A DNA stretch of 24,267 nucleotides from an uncultured Neomegalonema sp. (lineage in GTDB: Bacteria > Pseudomonadota > Alphaproteobacteria > Rhodobacterales > Rhodobacteraceae), in contig CALFWP010000166.1 in assembly GCA_937927905.1 (NCBI GenBank), positions 1 through 24,267 of the forward strand. The letters run 5' to 3'. This document shows positions 1 to 8,399 of the stretch, one piece after another. The translations under genes and the position numbers were made by a program. The notes below the pieces were generated by a model. It was not told the DNA's origin and did no database searches. It worked only from the letters and a program-made list of their open reading frames with translations. How positions within the stretch are numbered: the first letter of the stretch is position 1; each line of letters begins with the position of its first letter.

Positions 1-515
1 CCCACATCAAGGGGGTCATGGATGTCCACCTGATGATCGCGCCCGTTGATTCCTATATCGAAGCTTTTGCGGACGCGGGCGCCGATGTGCTGACCGCCCA
101 TGTGGAGGCTGGCCCCCACATTCACCGCACGCTGCAAGCGATCCGGGGTGCCGGAATGAAAGCGGGCGTTGCCTTGAACCCCGGCACACCCGCAAGTGCT
201 GTGGCAGAGGTGATGGATATGGTCGATCTGATCTGCGTGATGACGGTCAATCCCGGCTTTGGCGGTCAGAGCTTTTTGCACTCGCAGATCGCAAAAGTGC
301 GGCGTTTGCGTGAGATGATCGGCGATAGACCTGTGCATATCGAAATTGACGGTGGAGTGACTCCTGACACTGCACCTCTGGTCGTGGAAGCGGGCGCGGA
401 TGTTCTGGTGGCAGGTTCCGCAGTCTTTAAGGGCGGATCGGTGTCCGAGCCAGAGGTGTACGGTGCGAATATTCAGGCGATCCGTAAATCCGTTGGTGAC
501 CTGAAACCACAATGA
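1..515 (+). CDS. rpe: Ribulose-phosphate 3-epimerase, 3' part (5' end outside window)
   Basis: Interconverts D-ribulose 5-phosphate and D-xylulose 5-phosphate in the pentose phosphate pathway, in the cytosol. The first complete codon is at 3 and the frame is open to the window edge, so the start lies upstream. About 170 residues are present against roughly 215-230 for the family, so the first 50 or so are missing. Visible family motifs, in order, are DVHLMI with its metal-binding His, MTVNPGFGGQSF with the phosphate-loop glycines, EIDGGV with the catalytic Asp, and the C-terminal phosphate-binding AGSAVFKG. The TGA stop is 11 bp from the end of the convergent acylase gene, leaving almost no space for a separate terminator. 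The ATG at 18 lies inside the conserved barrel and is not the true start. Identification is very secure. Confidence 0.96.
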   Translation, partial: HIKGVMDVHLMIAPVDSYIEAFADAGADVLTAHVEAGPHIHRTLQAIRGAGMKAGVALNPGTPASAVAEVMDMVDLICVMTVNPGFGGQSFLHSQIAKVRRLREMIGDRPVHIEIDGGVTPDTAPLVVEAGADVLVAGSAVFKGGSVSEPEVYGANIQAIRKSVGDLKPQ

Positions 516-526
516 CCGGTTCCGAT

Positions 527-3073
527 TCAGGGAATGGGATCCGGTTTTTGCGGCATCAGGCGAAGTGTCCCTATGGCACCGGGTTCAAAATCCGATCGCT
601 TCAAAGACATCGGCATGTATTCCCCGATACGCCAGACCGGTGCCAGATTTGCGTAATGTGAGGACAACGGATGTCCTGACACTCCTGTTGAGACAATATA
701 TTGTGAACGGTCCAGGTCGGAAAAGTCATAAACACCGCGATATCCGGCACCGTGGACATTCTTGAACGGATTATGTCCGCTATAGGCCATGGCCGCTCTG
801 TTCAGGGTGTCATCCCCGCCACTTGTTTCCTGTGTGATATTCACAAAACGATTCAGTCCGAGCCGGATACCGAACAGAGAGGTGGCGACGGCACCTAGTG
901 TTGCATGTTTATGTTCCGCATAATGGGCCACGCCCCAACGCCACTCCCGTTCATCTGTGCCGTATCGCTTGGTGAGCCATTCCAGAGCACGGTCAAGCGC
1001 AAGAGCGGAAATGTCGGTACAGCTTTCCCGGATGTCTTCGGTTGATACATTGTCGCACCAGATCGCCGCGCCCTCGATATCCTTGAACACGCGTTCCATG
1101 AATAACGGCCTCGGGCCGCGATAACTTGATAACAAAGGACCGAGCTCATCTTTGATCAAAAGCGGTAAAAGCTCGTTCAGCCAGGCGCTGAAGATCAAAG
1201 GTTCTGCCGCATGTTCGCTCATTTCACCGTTCCACAAGCGAAGTTGCAGCAAGGCATTTTGCCTGAGAGGGTGAGCATCAGCCGGTACTTTTTCGTTCCA
1301 TAACGGACTGCCGATAAGTGGCAGTAATGCCCGCGCCGTGCCTGATACCGTATCGGCCTGCATCGCCTTAAAACTTTCCAGCGAATGTGCCTCGCGTCCG
1401 TTTATCAGCTTTTCAATGCGGCTGATCCGATAGGGCGTATCCCAGTCATAGGAAAGGTGTCTCGGAAAGGGCGCGTTACCGATCCTGTTATTTGCATTCG
1501 CAACTGCCCCCGTCGCAGGCTCGATCAGGCGCGGCAGCGCTGCATTCGGCAGCCATCTCGCTGTCCAGTCGTTACGGTCCGTCCAACCGGGTGCCGGCAT
1601 CCTGCCCTGCAGCGGTGACGTGAAACGGCGTAAAGGGACGCGACCGGCGACCGCGATCCCGACGGTTTGTTTATCAGCGACGATCAGGTTAAGAGCAGGC
1701 GCTATAACCTTTTCAACCTGTTTGAGTGCGGTTTCTGCGGTATCCGCACGATTGAGCGCCATCAGTGCTTCGAGTGTCGTGTCATCATCGGCAAGTGCTG
1801 TCCATGCTATCGCCGCGACGTGATTTTCCGGAGTGACAGCGCTTAAGCCTGCCGTGTCCAATGGGATCACCGGTCCGTGCCGTGTCGAGCGGAGTGTCAG
1901 TTCGACCGGTTTACCGCCTTTGACATTGACCGTTTCCGTCCTGATATCAAATAACAGCGGCCCGCGGGTTCCCACATAATGATCCGGTTCATCATCGTAA
2001 AGTTTCTCAATGAAGACATCTATGTCATCAATCTGTGTCGCCGTCAGGCCCCATGCAATCTCTTTATTGCGGCCATAGGCAATAGCAGGAAGTCCGGGCA
2101 GTGTAACTCCGATGACTGACAGTCCCGGGGCAGTGATCTGTGCCGGGTGCCAGATGGAGGGTGCGGTCAGGGGTAAATGCGGGTCCGACGCCAGGAGCGG
2201 GGCACGTCCCGCCGTGCGGGATCCGTCAACCGCCCATGCGCTTGACGCACCGGACATAAGCGGAGTGTCTAGCCCGAGAAAAGCGAGCGCCTCATCAGCC
2301 GGCAATGCCTTTGCGGATTGTGCGGCATTCCGGTAATGCGATGGCCTGAAGCGTTCAGGGACAATGGCTTCTTTTGCTGTTCCTTCGATGGCCGATAACG
2401 GCAAAACATCAATGCCTTTGCCGGGATAACCGGGAAAAAGATCCCTGACCTGATGCGGTTCCAATGCAAGGCTCAGACGCCCGCGTGCGCTTTCATGTTG
2501 CAGGGATGCCATGGAAATCTGAAACGCCATGCTCTTGAGGACAGACATTGAGTCTGCGGGCGTCCACGGGTCGATATCGGTTCCGAAAACAGAAAACTCG
2601 ATGCCCCCGCGACCGGCGCTTCCGATCTCTGACAACCGCGCATTGACACCTGATGCATAAGCACCCAGAAGCGTCAGGGTCTCTTTTTCAAGCACGTCAA
2701 GACTGCGCTTTGCGTAACCGTCAAGGTCAAGTGCGCGCATCAGTTTGTCGGTCGCTAATGCCCTCTTGCCAAAGCGCTCGGCCAAACGACCCTGTGCCAG
2801 TCTGCGCGATAAATCCATCTGCCAGAGCCGGTCGCTGGCATGGACATACCCGAGTGCGAAAAGTGCGTCGTTTTCCGTCCGGGCCAGAATGCGGGGTACG
2901 CCGTAACTGTCACGGATAATTTCGACATCCTGCTCAATGCCGTCAAGCTCAACGCTCCCCTGCATGGGGGGAAGAGCTCGTGAGGCGTACCAGTAAATTC
3001 CGCCCGCTCCGATCAGAAGGATTGCACCAATTGTTGCGATCATGCGGATGAAAAAACGCAGGAGGGCGGACAT
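527..3073 (-). CDS. Penicillin acylase family protein (Ntn hydrolase), membrane-anchored
   Basis: An 848-residue member of the penicillin amidase / acyl-homoserine-lactone acylase family, which hydrolyses amide bonds of acylated compounds. These proteins are exported precursors that cleave themselves into alpha and beta chains. Residues about 11-31 form one hydrophobic segment that could be an uncleaved signal anchor. The N-terminal part carries DSYGVPRI and GYVHASDRLWQMD, both typical of the alpha chain. The autocleavage region reads SGASSAWAVDG near residues 274-284. By alignment with the usual SNNWAV pattern the nucleophile would be Ser277, followed here by Ser-Ala rather than Asn-Asn. SDPHLPL follows at about 296, and NANNRIG lies further on. 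The length fits the family. The substrate cannot be inferred; acyl-homoserine lactone, beta-lactam or another N-acyl compound are all possible. The gene diverges from the dehydrogenase at 3207. Confidence 0.9.
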   Translation of the reverse strand: MSALLRFFIRMIATIGAILLIGAGGIYWYASRALPPMQGSVELDGIEQDVEIIRDSYGVPRILARTENDALFALGYVHASDRLWQMDLSRRLAQGRLAERFGKRALATDKLMRALDLDGYAKRSLDVLEKETLTLLGAYASGVNARLSEIGSAGRGGIEFSVFGTDIDPWTPADSMSVLKSMAFQISMASLQHESARGRLSLALEPHQVRDLFPGYPGKGIDVLPLSAIEGTAKEAIVPERFRPSHYRNAAQSAKALPADEALAFLGLDTPLMSGASSAWAVDGSRTAGRAPLLASDPHLPLTAPSIWHPAQITAPGLSVIGVTLPGLPAIAYGRNKEIAWGLTATQIDDIDVFIEKLYDDEPDHYVGTRGPLLFDIRTETVNVKGGKPVELTLRSTRHGPVIPLDTAGLSAVTPENHVAAIAWTALADDDTTLEALMALNRADTAETALKQVEKVIAPALNLIVADKQTVGIAVAGRVPLRRFTSPLQGRMPAPGWTDRNDWTARWLPNAALPRLIEPATGAVANANNRIGNAPFPRHLSYDWDTPYRISRIEKLINGREAHSLESFKAMQADTVSGTARALLPLIGSPLWNEKVPADAHPLRQNALLQLRLWNGEMSEHAAEPLIFSAWLNELLPLLIKDELGPLLSSYRGPRPLFMERVFKDIEGAAIWCDNVSTEDIRESCTDISALALDRALEWLTKRYGTDEREWRWGVAHYAEHKHATLGAVATSLFGIRLGLNRFVNITQETSGGDDTLNRAAMAYSGHNPFKNVHGAGYRGVYDFSDLDRSQYIVSTGVSGHPLSSHYANLAPVWRIGEYMPMSLKRSDFEPGAIGTLRLMPQKPDPIP

Positions 3074-3206
3074 TACAGAGTGACTTTCATTTAACAGGTA
3101 TTCCTTGACGTATGATAGCGCAGTACCATCGTGTTCAAATCAGAGGTTTCGCCGTGATACGCGTTCAGGTCAAGTCTGTCGCGGTCATGGTCAGAAGGAG
3201 TTACAT

Positions 3207-4088
3207 ATGGCGAAAGTCGCATTCATCGGTTTGGGTGTAATGGGGTATCCTATGGCCGGATACCTGCAAAAAGCAGGACATGACACCACCGTATACAATC
3301 GCACCACCGCCAAGGCGGAAAAATGGGTCGCGGAATACGGAGGGCAGAGAGCCGATACACCGCAAGCCGCCGCCGAGGGGTGTGATTTTGTCATGGCTTG
3401 TGTCGGTAATGATGATGATTTGCGCTCGGTGACGACGGGTGAGGGCGGTGCGTTTCACGGGCTGAAAGCGGGGGCGGTCTTTGTCGATCACACGACCGCA
3501 TCGGCTGCGGTCGCAGGGGAGCTTGCGGCGGTTGCGTCGGATAAAGGATGCGGTTTTGTCGATGCGCCTGTGTCCGGGGGGCAGGCAGGCGCGGAAAACG
3601 GACAGCTTGCGATCATGTGCGGCGGTGCGGCGGATGTTTTTGCCAAGGCTGAAGCCGTTATGGACTGTTACGCCAAGGCGATTGTTCATATCGGAACGCA
3701 GCCCGGGGCAGGGCAGATTTGTAAAATGGTCAATCAGATTTGCATTGCCGGTCTGGTGCAGGGCCTTGCTGAAGGGTTGGAATTTGCCAACAAAGCCGGA
3801 CTTGACGGACGCAAGGTCGTGGATGCGATTTCCGGCGGGGCGGCCGGAAGTTGGCAGATGAACAACCGTTTTGAATGCGTGCTTGATGGCGCATACGAGG
3901 ACAATAAAGGTTTTGCCGTAGACTGGATGCGCAAGGACTTGGGAATTTGCTTCGGCCATGCCGAGACCATCGGTGCCGACCTGCCGGTGGCAAAGATTGT
4001 TGATGAATTTTACTGTGATGTACAAAAAATGGGCGGCGGGCGCTGGGATACCTCCAGCCTTGTCATGCGGTTGAACGGAAAAGGATAA
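3207..4088 (+). CDS. NAD(P)-dependent oxidoreductase, 3-hydroxyisobutyrate dehydrogenase family
   Basis: A 293-residue beta-hydroxyacid dehydrogenase of the 3-hydroxyisobutyrate dehydrogenase / tartronate-semialdehyde reductase family. The N-terminal Rossmann fold has GLGVMG at residues 8-13 and NRT at 31-33, where the basic residue may favour NADP. The substrate loop PVSGG is at 121-125. The catalytic Lys is predicted at 173 in GAGQICKMVNQ, with the conserved Asn at 176. The open frame extends upstream to 3105, but the ATG at 3207 is chosen because AAGGAG lies 6 bp ahead at 3195-3200 and because homologues begin directly with the nucleotide-binding strand. The stop is one base from the stop of the convergent HAD gene. 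No valine-degradation or glyoxylate genes lie beside it, so whether the substrate is 3-hydroxyisobutyrate, tartronate semialdehyde or something else is open. Confidence 0.92.
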   Translation: MAKVAFIGLGVMGYPMAGYLQKAGHDTTVYNRTTAKAEKWVAEYGGQRADTPQAAAEGCDFVMACVGNDDDLRSVTTGEGGAFHGLKAGAVFVDHTTASAAVAGELAAVASDKGCGFVDAPVSGGQAGAENGQLAIMCGGAADVFAKAEAVMDCYAKAIVHIGTQPGAGQICKMVNQICIAGLVQGLAEGLEFANKAGLDGRKVVDAISGGAAGSWQMNNRFECVLDGAYEDNKGFAVDWMRKDLGICFGHAETIGADLPVAKIVDEFYCDVQKMGGGRWDTSSLVMRLNGKG

Positions 4089-4089
4089 G

Positions 4090-4806
4090 TTATCCGCTGT
4101 GCAGGGCCTGACGTTTGATCAGGTCCGGCAACTCGCTGAGGCGCGAAATGCAATAGTCTGCATGGGGTGTTAAATCTTCTCGCGAGGCGGGGCCGGTCGT
4201 GACGCCCACTGCGATCATTCCTGCCGCCTTTGCCGCATGAAGGTCATGGGTCGAATCGCCTACCATGATAATGTTTTCCGGCTGTGCCCCGACATGCGAG
4301 GCAAAGGCGAGAAGCATACCCGGCCCGGGCTTGGCACCGTGGCCGCTATCGGCTCCGGCAACAAATGTGAACCGGCCATCCAGATGCAGTGTCCGCATCT
4401 GTGTGCGTGCGGAAATCTCCTCGTCATTGGTTGCAACGCCAAGGGCCAGCCGTTTTGCACCCAATGTGCCGAGCGTCTCGGCCACATCGTCATATGCGTG
4501 AACATTTTCCGTCCCGAAACGCGTAAATAATGTGCGGGCCTGATGTCCGATCTGATGCTTTGGCATGCCGGTCAGAATGTGTGACCAGCGCTCGACCAGT
4601 TCGTCGGACGTGCCGGCAATGAAAACCGAATCTTTACGGAATTTGCCGGCGGCAAGGTCAAATCCTGCGGCCTCTGCCAGTGCTGCTTTATGCTCCGCAT
4701 TTCCGGCAGCAAACGTGTCGATCACTTTTGCTGCCGCCGGACACCATGTGGCATCGAAATCCACAAGCACGCCGTCTTTGTCGAAGAGTACACCTTTGAT
4801 CGTCAT
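4090..4806 (-). CDS. HAD family hydrolase, phosphoglycolate-phosphatase-like
   Basis: A 238-residue haloacid-dehalogenase-superfamily phosphatase of the Gph/beta-phosphoglucomutase type. All four motifs are visible: FDKDG with nucleophile Asp9 and acid/base Asp11, GVATND with Thr126, the motif III Lys159 in AKPGPGM, and GDSTHDL with Asp184 and Asp188 for magnesium. An alpha-helical cap lies between motifs I and II (about residues 20-100). The ATG overlaps the TGA of the upstream VOC gene by four bases (ATGA), and GGAAAG lies 5 bp ahead, so the two are probably translationally coupled. Phosphoglycolate is a plausible substrate but the fold alone does not settle this, and other sugar phosphates are equally possible. 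Confidence 0.9.
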   Translation of the reverse strand: MTIKGVLFDKDGVLVDFDATWCPAAAKVIDTFAAGNAEHKAALAEAAGFDLAAGKFRKDSVFIAGTSDELVERWSHILTGMPKHQIGHQARTLFTRFGTENVHAYDDVAETLGTLGAKRLALGVATNDEEISARTQMRTLHLDGRFTFVAGADSGHGAKPGPGMLLAFASHVGAQPENIIMVGDSTHDLHAAKAAGMIAVGVTTGPASREDLTPHADYCISRLSELPDLIKRQALHSG

Positions 4807-5240
4807 TGAGTCTTTCCGCTTGGTAAAATCAGTCTGCCATCCGCATCCGGTTCAAATCCCGGCACATGGGCAAATTCCCAGACATGTCCGTCGATATCCG
4901 CAGCATAGGCAATCAGACCCCACGGGGCCTCAAACGGCTCCCGGAGTATTGTTCCGCCCGCCGAGATGAATTTTGACAACCCGTCTTTCATGGCGTTGCG
5001 GCTTTCAAAGTTCTGTCCGATTGTGATGCCTCCCGGAACAGGTTTGATTCCGGTTTGTCCAGTGTCGGCTGAGAGCTTATCCTGCGGGTAAAGACCGAGA
5101 ACAAAACCATTGGCCTGAAAAAACACGACATTCCCGTCGACACTTTCAGGAGCTTTCGTCCAGCCGAAGCGCTCATAAAACGCAAGACTGGCATTCAGAT
5201 CTTCTACGCCGAGTGTGATAAGGTGTATGGATTTTGACAT
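4803..5240 (-). CDS. VOC family protein (glyoxalase/bleomycin-resistance fold)
   Basis: A 145-residue single-chain vicinal-oxygen-chelate protein. HLITLGVEDLNASLAFYER near the N-terminus is the first beta-alpha-beta unit, with a metal-ligand-type His at residue 5. FFQANGFVLGLY and the C-terminal DIDGHVWEFAHVPGF supply the second unit and a Glu usually found at the metal site. An upstream in-frame ATG at 5309 would add 23 residues without similarity to the fold, so MSKSIHLI at 5240 is preferred, although its Shine-Dalgarno is weak. The gene is coupled by ATGA overlap to the HAD phosphatase. VOC proteins include glyoxalase I, dioxygenases and antibiotic-binding proteins. No specific role is assigned here. 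Confidence 0.85.
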   Translation of the reverse strand: MSKSIHLITLGVEDLNASLAFYERFGWTKAPESVDGNVVFFQANGFVLGLYPQDKLSADTGQTGIKPVPGGITIGQNFESRNAMKDGLSKFISAGGTILREPFEAPWGLIAYAADIDGHVWEFAHVPGFEPDADGRLILPSGKTQ

Positions 5241-5512
5241 TCCATATGAGTATCCAAACCGCAGTCTGAAAGACAGAATTTGTTGCGGGGCCGCAAAATG
5301 CATTTGCACCGGCCTGGTAACTGCGAACGCAATATGTCTGTCAATCGGATGTTGAGAGAACGATAGCGCGTGTCGGGCACTATCAGTCTATACGATGTGA
5401 CAGTGCTTGTGTCCGGTGCCGTATATTGGCGTTCAGTATCCGGCGTCGTGGTGTACTGTATCGCAAAAACCGGACCGGACTGTAAGCGTCAAACCCATTC
5501 GCCGTTTAACCG

Positions 5513-5893
5513 TTACAGCATGCCCTCTTCTTCCAGTACACGGCGTGCAATGCGGAAACATTCCAGAGACAGCGGCACGCCGGCATAGATACCTATAACG
5601 TGAATAATAGCGCGGATTTCCTCTTTGGTGACACCGTTTGTGATCGCGCCCCGCAAATGGATTTCCCACTCATGGGAGCGGCTCAGGGCACCGAGCATGG
5701 CCAAGTTCATCATAGAGCGGGTCTTTGGCGGAATAGCATCATCGCCCCAACCGAAGCCCCAGCACCATTCGGTCATTGCCTCCTGAAAGGGCCGCGTAAA
5801 ATCATCGGCGGCAGCGAGGTTTTTCTCTACATATGCCGCGCCCAGGGTGTTTTTGCGCTGTTCCAGGCCCTTATCAAACATGCCGTCAGCCAT
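5513..5893 (-). CDS. Carboxymuconolactone decarboxylase family protein
   Basis: A 126-residue, all-helical protein with the AhpD/carboxymuconolactone-decarboxylase fold. FDKGLEQRKNTLGAAYVEKN and TEWCWGFGWG resemble true gamma-carboxymuconolactone decarboxylases (PcaC) rather than the peroxidase-type relatives. RSMMNLAMLGALSR and HLRGAITNGVTKEEI form the conserved core. The AhpD-type CxxC motif is absent, as in PcaC. GGAG lies about 7 bp before the ATG. No other protocatechuate-pathway genes lie in the window, so assignment to aromatic degradation is only a family inference. The gene diverges from the DUF2237 gene at 5996 across about 100 bp that must carry both promoters. Confidence 0.9.
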   Translation of the reverse strand: MADGMFDKGLEQRKNTLGAAYVEKNLAAADDFTRPFQEAMTEWCWGFGWGDDAIPPKTRSMMNLAMLGALSRSHEWEIHLRGAITNGVTKEEIRAIIHVIGIYAGVPLSLECFRIARRVLEEEGML

Positions 5894-5995
5894 TGAAAAT
5901 CTCCGTTGGTATCGTATGTAATTCTTATACTCGGTTCTAAGCCGTCACAGGCGGAATGGGGGAAATATTTTTCGGTTGCCGTGAAGGAATGTGTA

Positions 5996-6403
5996 ATGAG
6001 TGACGCAGATGAGCAGACTCTGCCGCAGGGTACCGCGCCCTCCGTCAATTTGCTTGGTGAAAAACTGGAGCCGTGCTCGATGGATCCGGTTACGGGATAT
6101 CTGCGTAACGGATGCTGCGAAGCACATGTTACGGATGCCGGATCACATACCATCTGTGCGATTATGACAGCGGAGTTTCTGGAATTTTCAAAATCACGGG
6201 GCAATGACCTGTCAACACCCAGGCCGGAATTCGGTTTCAGCGGATTAAGACCCGGAGACCGCTGGTGCTTGTGTGCATCACGCTGGCGCGAGGCCTATGA
6301 TGCGGGCAGCGCGCCCAAGGTCATTATCCGTTCCACCCATCGAGAGGCGGCGACAATTGCACCATATGCGGCATTGATCGCCCATGCGATTGATATGAAC
6401 TGA
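5996..6403 (+). CDS. DUF2237 family protein
   Basis: A 135-residue cytosolic protein of the DUF2237 family, whose function is unknown. The family pattern is nearly complete: NLLGEKLEPCSMDPVTG, NGCCEAH, GSHTICAIMT, a long EFLEFSKSRGNDLSTPRPEF stretch, and GDRWCLCASRW. Six cysteines sit in these motifs, suggesting metal binding or redox chemistry, but this is inference. The frame is open from 5906, but the ATG at 5996 is chosen because AAGGA lies 7 bp upstream and because homologues start just before the NLLG motif. The gene ends 3 bp before the end of the convergent aat gene. Confidence 0.9.
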   Translation: MSDADEQTLPQGTAPSVNLLGEKLEPCSMDPVTGYLRNGCCEAHVTDAGSHTICAIMTAEFLEFSKSRGNDLSTPRPEFGFSGLRPGDRWCLCASRWREAYDAGSAPKVIIRSTHREAATIAPYAALIAHAIDMN

Positions 6404-6406
6404 CCG

Positions 6407-7054
6407 TTATCCGTCTACAGTCGCAATATGCATGACGTTGTTAGCGGACATATTCGGGTCCAGGTCGTAAAAACGGGCCGGTGTGCTGATGGCATGGCCG
6501 AGTTTTTTCCGGTAATCCTCCCGCGGTATTTCCTCTGCGCCAAGGCTTTGCAGGTGTTCTGTAATAAACTGGGTATCGAGCAGTTGATAGCCGCCTGCGC
6601 GTAATCGTGCCACAAGCCAGACAAGCGCAATTTTACTGGCATCCGTGGCGCGGCTGAACATGCTTTCCCCGAAGAAACCTGCGCCGAGACTTACACCATA
6701 AAGGCCGCCGACCCGTTCGCCGTCGATCCATGTTTCTACGCTATGCGCAAAACCGCGCCTGTGAAGATCGGTATATGCATTCAGAATTGCATCATTGATC
6801 CATGTTTCATTCCTGTCGGCGCAATCATGCATTGTTCCGGTGAAATCCGCATTGATTTTGATAAGAAATCCGCCCCGCCTGATCCGCTTGCGCAAAGATC
6901 TTGAAATATGCAGTTTATCAAGTGCAAGTACGCCCCTTTGTGGCGGGTCGACCCAGTACAATGCGCCCGGGTCATTGTCACTGCCCATAGGAAATACACC
7001 GGCGGCATAGGCGCTCAGCAAAAGTTCTGCAGAAAGATCAAGCGCCTCCGCCAT
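6407..7054 (-). CDS. aat: Leucyl/phenylalanyl-tRNA--protein transferase
   Basis: A 215-residue transferase that moves Leu or Phe from aminoacyl-tRNA onto proteins with N-terminal Arg or Lys, marking them for ClpAP under the N-end rule. Characteristic segments are AYAAGVFPMG near the N-terminus, YWVDPPQRGVL, HSVETWIDGERVGGLYGVSLG and FGESMF, then LLDTQFITEHLQSLGAEEIP toward the C-terminus. It starts inside the last codons of accC, overlapping by 17 bp. No separate ribosome-binding site is evident, so it is likely translated by coupling from the accBC transcript. Length matches the family. This gene following accC is a common alphaproteobacterial arrangement. Confidence 0.96.
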   Translation of the reverse strand: MAEALDLSAELLLSAYAAGVFPMGSDNDPGALYWVDPPQRGVLALDKLHISRSLRKRIRRGGFLIKINADFTGTMHDCADRNETWINDAILNAYTDLHRRGFAHSVETWIDGERVGGLYGVSLGAGFFGESMFSRATDASKIALVWLVARLRAGGYQLLDTQFITEHLQSLGAEEIPREDYRKKLGHAISTPARFYDLDPNMSANNVMHIATVDG

Positions 7055-8399
7055 GGGGGGTACCGCTACTCAACCAGTGTTCAAGCCAATGAATGTCGTA
7101 ATCACCTTTTATTACATCTGGTGAGTCAAGTAGCGCATGAAAAAGCGGCACGGTTGTATCAACGCCGTCAATGATCATCTCCGACAGGGCGCGCCTTAAG
7201 CGGGCAACGCATTCCTCCCGGTCCCGACCGTGGACAATGAGCTTTCCGATCAGGCTGTCATAAAAGGGAGGTATTTTGTATCCGGCATAAATGCCGGAAT
7301 CCATTCTGACTCCCAGGCCGCCCGGCGGATGATAACGTTGAATGGTCCCTGGCGATGGAATAAAACTGTGCGGATCCTCTGCATTGATCCGGCATTCTAT
7401 TGCATGACCGGCTGGAATAAGCTGGTCTTGCGTGAAGGACAGTTTTTCGCCATAGGCAACGCGGATTTGCTCGCGCACAAGATCAACGCCATAGACCATC
7501 TCGGTCACAGGGTGCTCAACCTGCAGCCTGGTATTCATCTCGATGAAATAGAATTCCCCGTTTTCATAAAGAAACTCAATTGTCCCTGCGCCGAGATATC
7601 CAATCTTCTTAAGGGCATTGGCGCAGCGCGCACCGATTTCTGCACGCTCCTGCGGTGTGATACAGGGACCCGGGGCTTCCTCGAGAACTTTCTGGTGCCG
7701 GCGTTGCAGCGAGCAATCGCGCTCACCCAGGTGCACAACGTTACCGTGGCTGTCCGCCATAATCTGGATTTCGATATGGCGGGGTTTGCCGAGATATTTT
7801 TCCAGATACACCGTTTCATCACCGAAGCCCGCTTTGGCCTCCGAGCGTGCCGTGGAGAGTGCATTGGTTAAATCCGCTTCGGTTTCCGCGACTTTCATGC
7901 CGCGTCCACCGCCGCCTGATGCTGCCTTAACCAGAACGGGGTAGCCGATTTCAGCGCCCACTCTTTTGGCTTCCGCATCCTCACGGATGGCGCCATCGGA
8001 ACCCGGGACAACCGGAACACCAAGGCGTTTCATGGTTTCTTTGGCTGTGATCTTATCACCCATCATAGTGATATGTTCAGCCGTAGGACCGATAAACCTG
8101 ATCCCGTGTTCAGAGATGATACGGGAGAAATTCGCATTTTCCGACAAAAAACCGTAGCCTGGGTGCACGGCCTGTGCTCCGGTCAGTTCGCAGGCGGTGA
8201 TAAGTGCAGGAATATTCAGGTAACTGTCTGCGGCCTTGGGCGGGCCGATACAGACGCTTTCCTCAGCCAACCGTACATGCATGGCATCGGCATCCGCCGT
8301 CGAATGCGCGGCAACAGCCTTTATGCCCATTTCGCGGCACGCGCGTTGAATCCGCAGTGCGATTTCCCCGCGGTTTGCAATGAGAATCTTATCGAACAT
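7038..8399 (-). CDS. accC: Biotin carboxylase subunit of acetyl-CoA carboxylase
   Basis: A 453-residue biotin carboxylase that uses ATP and bicarbonate to carboxylate the biotin on AccB, the first half-reaction of malonyl-CoA formation in the cytosol. It begins FDKILIANRGEIALRI, the standard start of the biotin-carboxylase N-domain. The ATP-grasp domain follows, with the glycine-rich loop KAASGGGGRGMK and the catalytic EMNTRLQVEHPVTEMV. The C-domain begins after RINAEDP. Full length for the family. The ATG shares its A with the accB TGA stop (TGATG), and no independent Shine-Dalgarno is seen, so translation is probably coupled. Its 3' end overlaps aat by 17 bp. Confidence 0.98.
   Translation of the reverse strand: MFDKILIANRGEIALRIQRACREMGIKAVAAHSTADADAMHVRLAEESVCIGPPKAADSYLNIPALITACELTGAQAVHPGYGFLSENANFSRIISEHGIRFIGPTAEHITMMGDKITAKETMKRLGVPVVPGSDGAIREDAEAKRVGAEIGYPVLVKAASGGGGRGMKVAETEADLTNALSTARSEAKAGFGDETVYLEKYLGKPRHIEIQIMADSHGNVVHLGERDCSLQRRHQKVLEEAPGPCITPQERAEIGARCANALKKIGYLGAGTIEFLYENGEFYFIEMNTRLQVEHPVTEMVYGVDLVREQIRVAYGEKLSFTQDQLIPAGHAIECRINAEDPHSFIPSPGTIQRYHPPGGLGVRMDSGIYAGYKIPPFYDSLIGKLIVHGRDREECVARLRRALSEMIIDGVDTTVPLFHALLDSPDVIKGDYDIHWLEHWLSSGTPHGGGA

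Noticed and set aside
3201..4025. A 274-codon minus-strand frame opposite the dehydrogenase gene
   Set aside because: It is entirely antisense to a gene with clear catalytic motifs and has no family-like segments.
5241..5512. A 272-bp gap between the VOC gene and the carboxymuconolactone-decarboxylase-like gene, with plus-strand frames reaching into the latter
   Set aside because: The frames show no start signal or conserved composition and mostly lie opposite a clear gene, so I see no gene in this gap.
7230..7871. A 213-codon plus-strand frame opposite accC
   Set aside because: accC is unmistakable on the other strand; the frame is a shadow.
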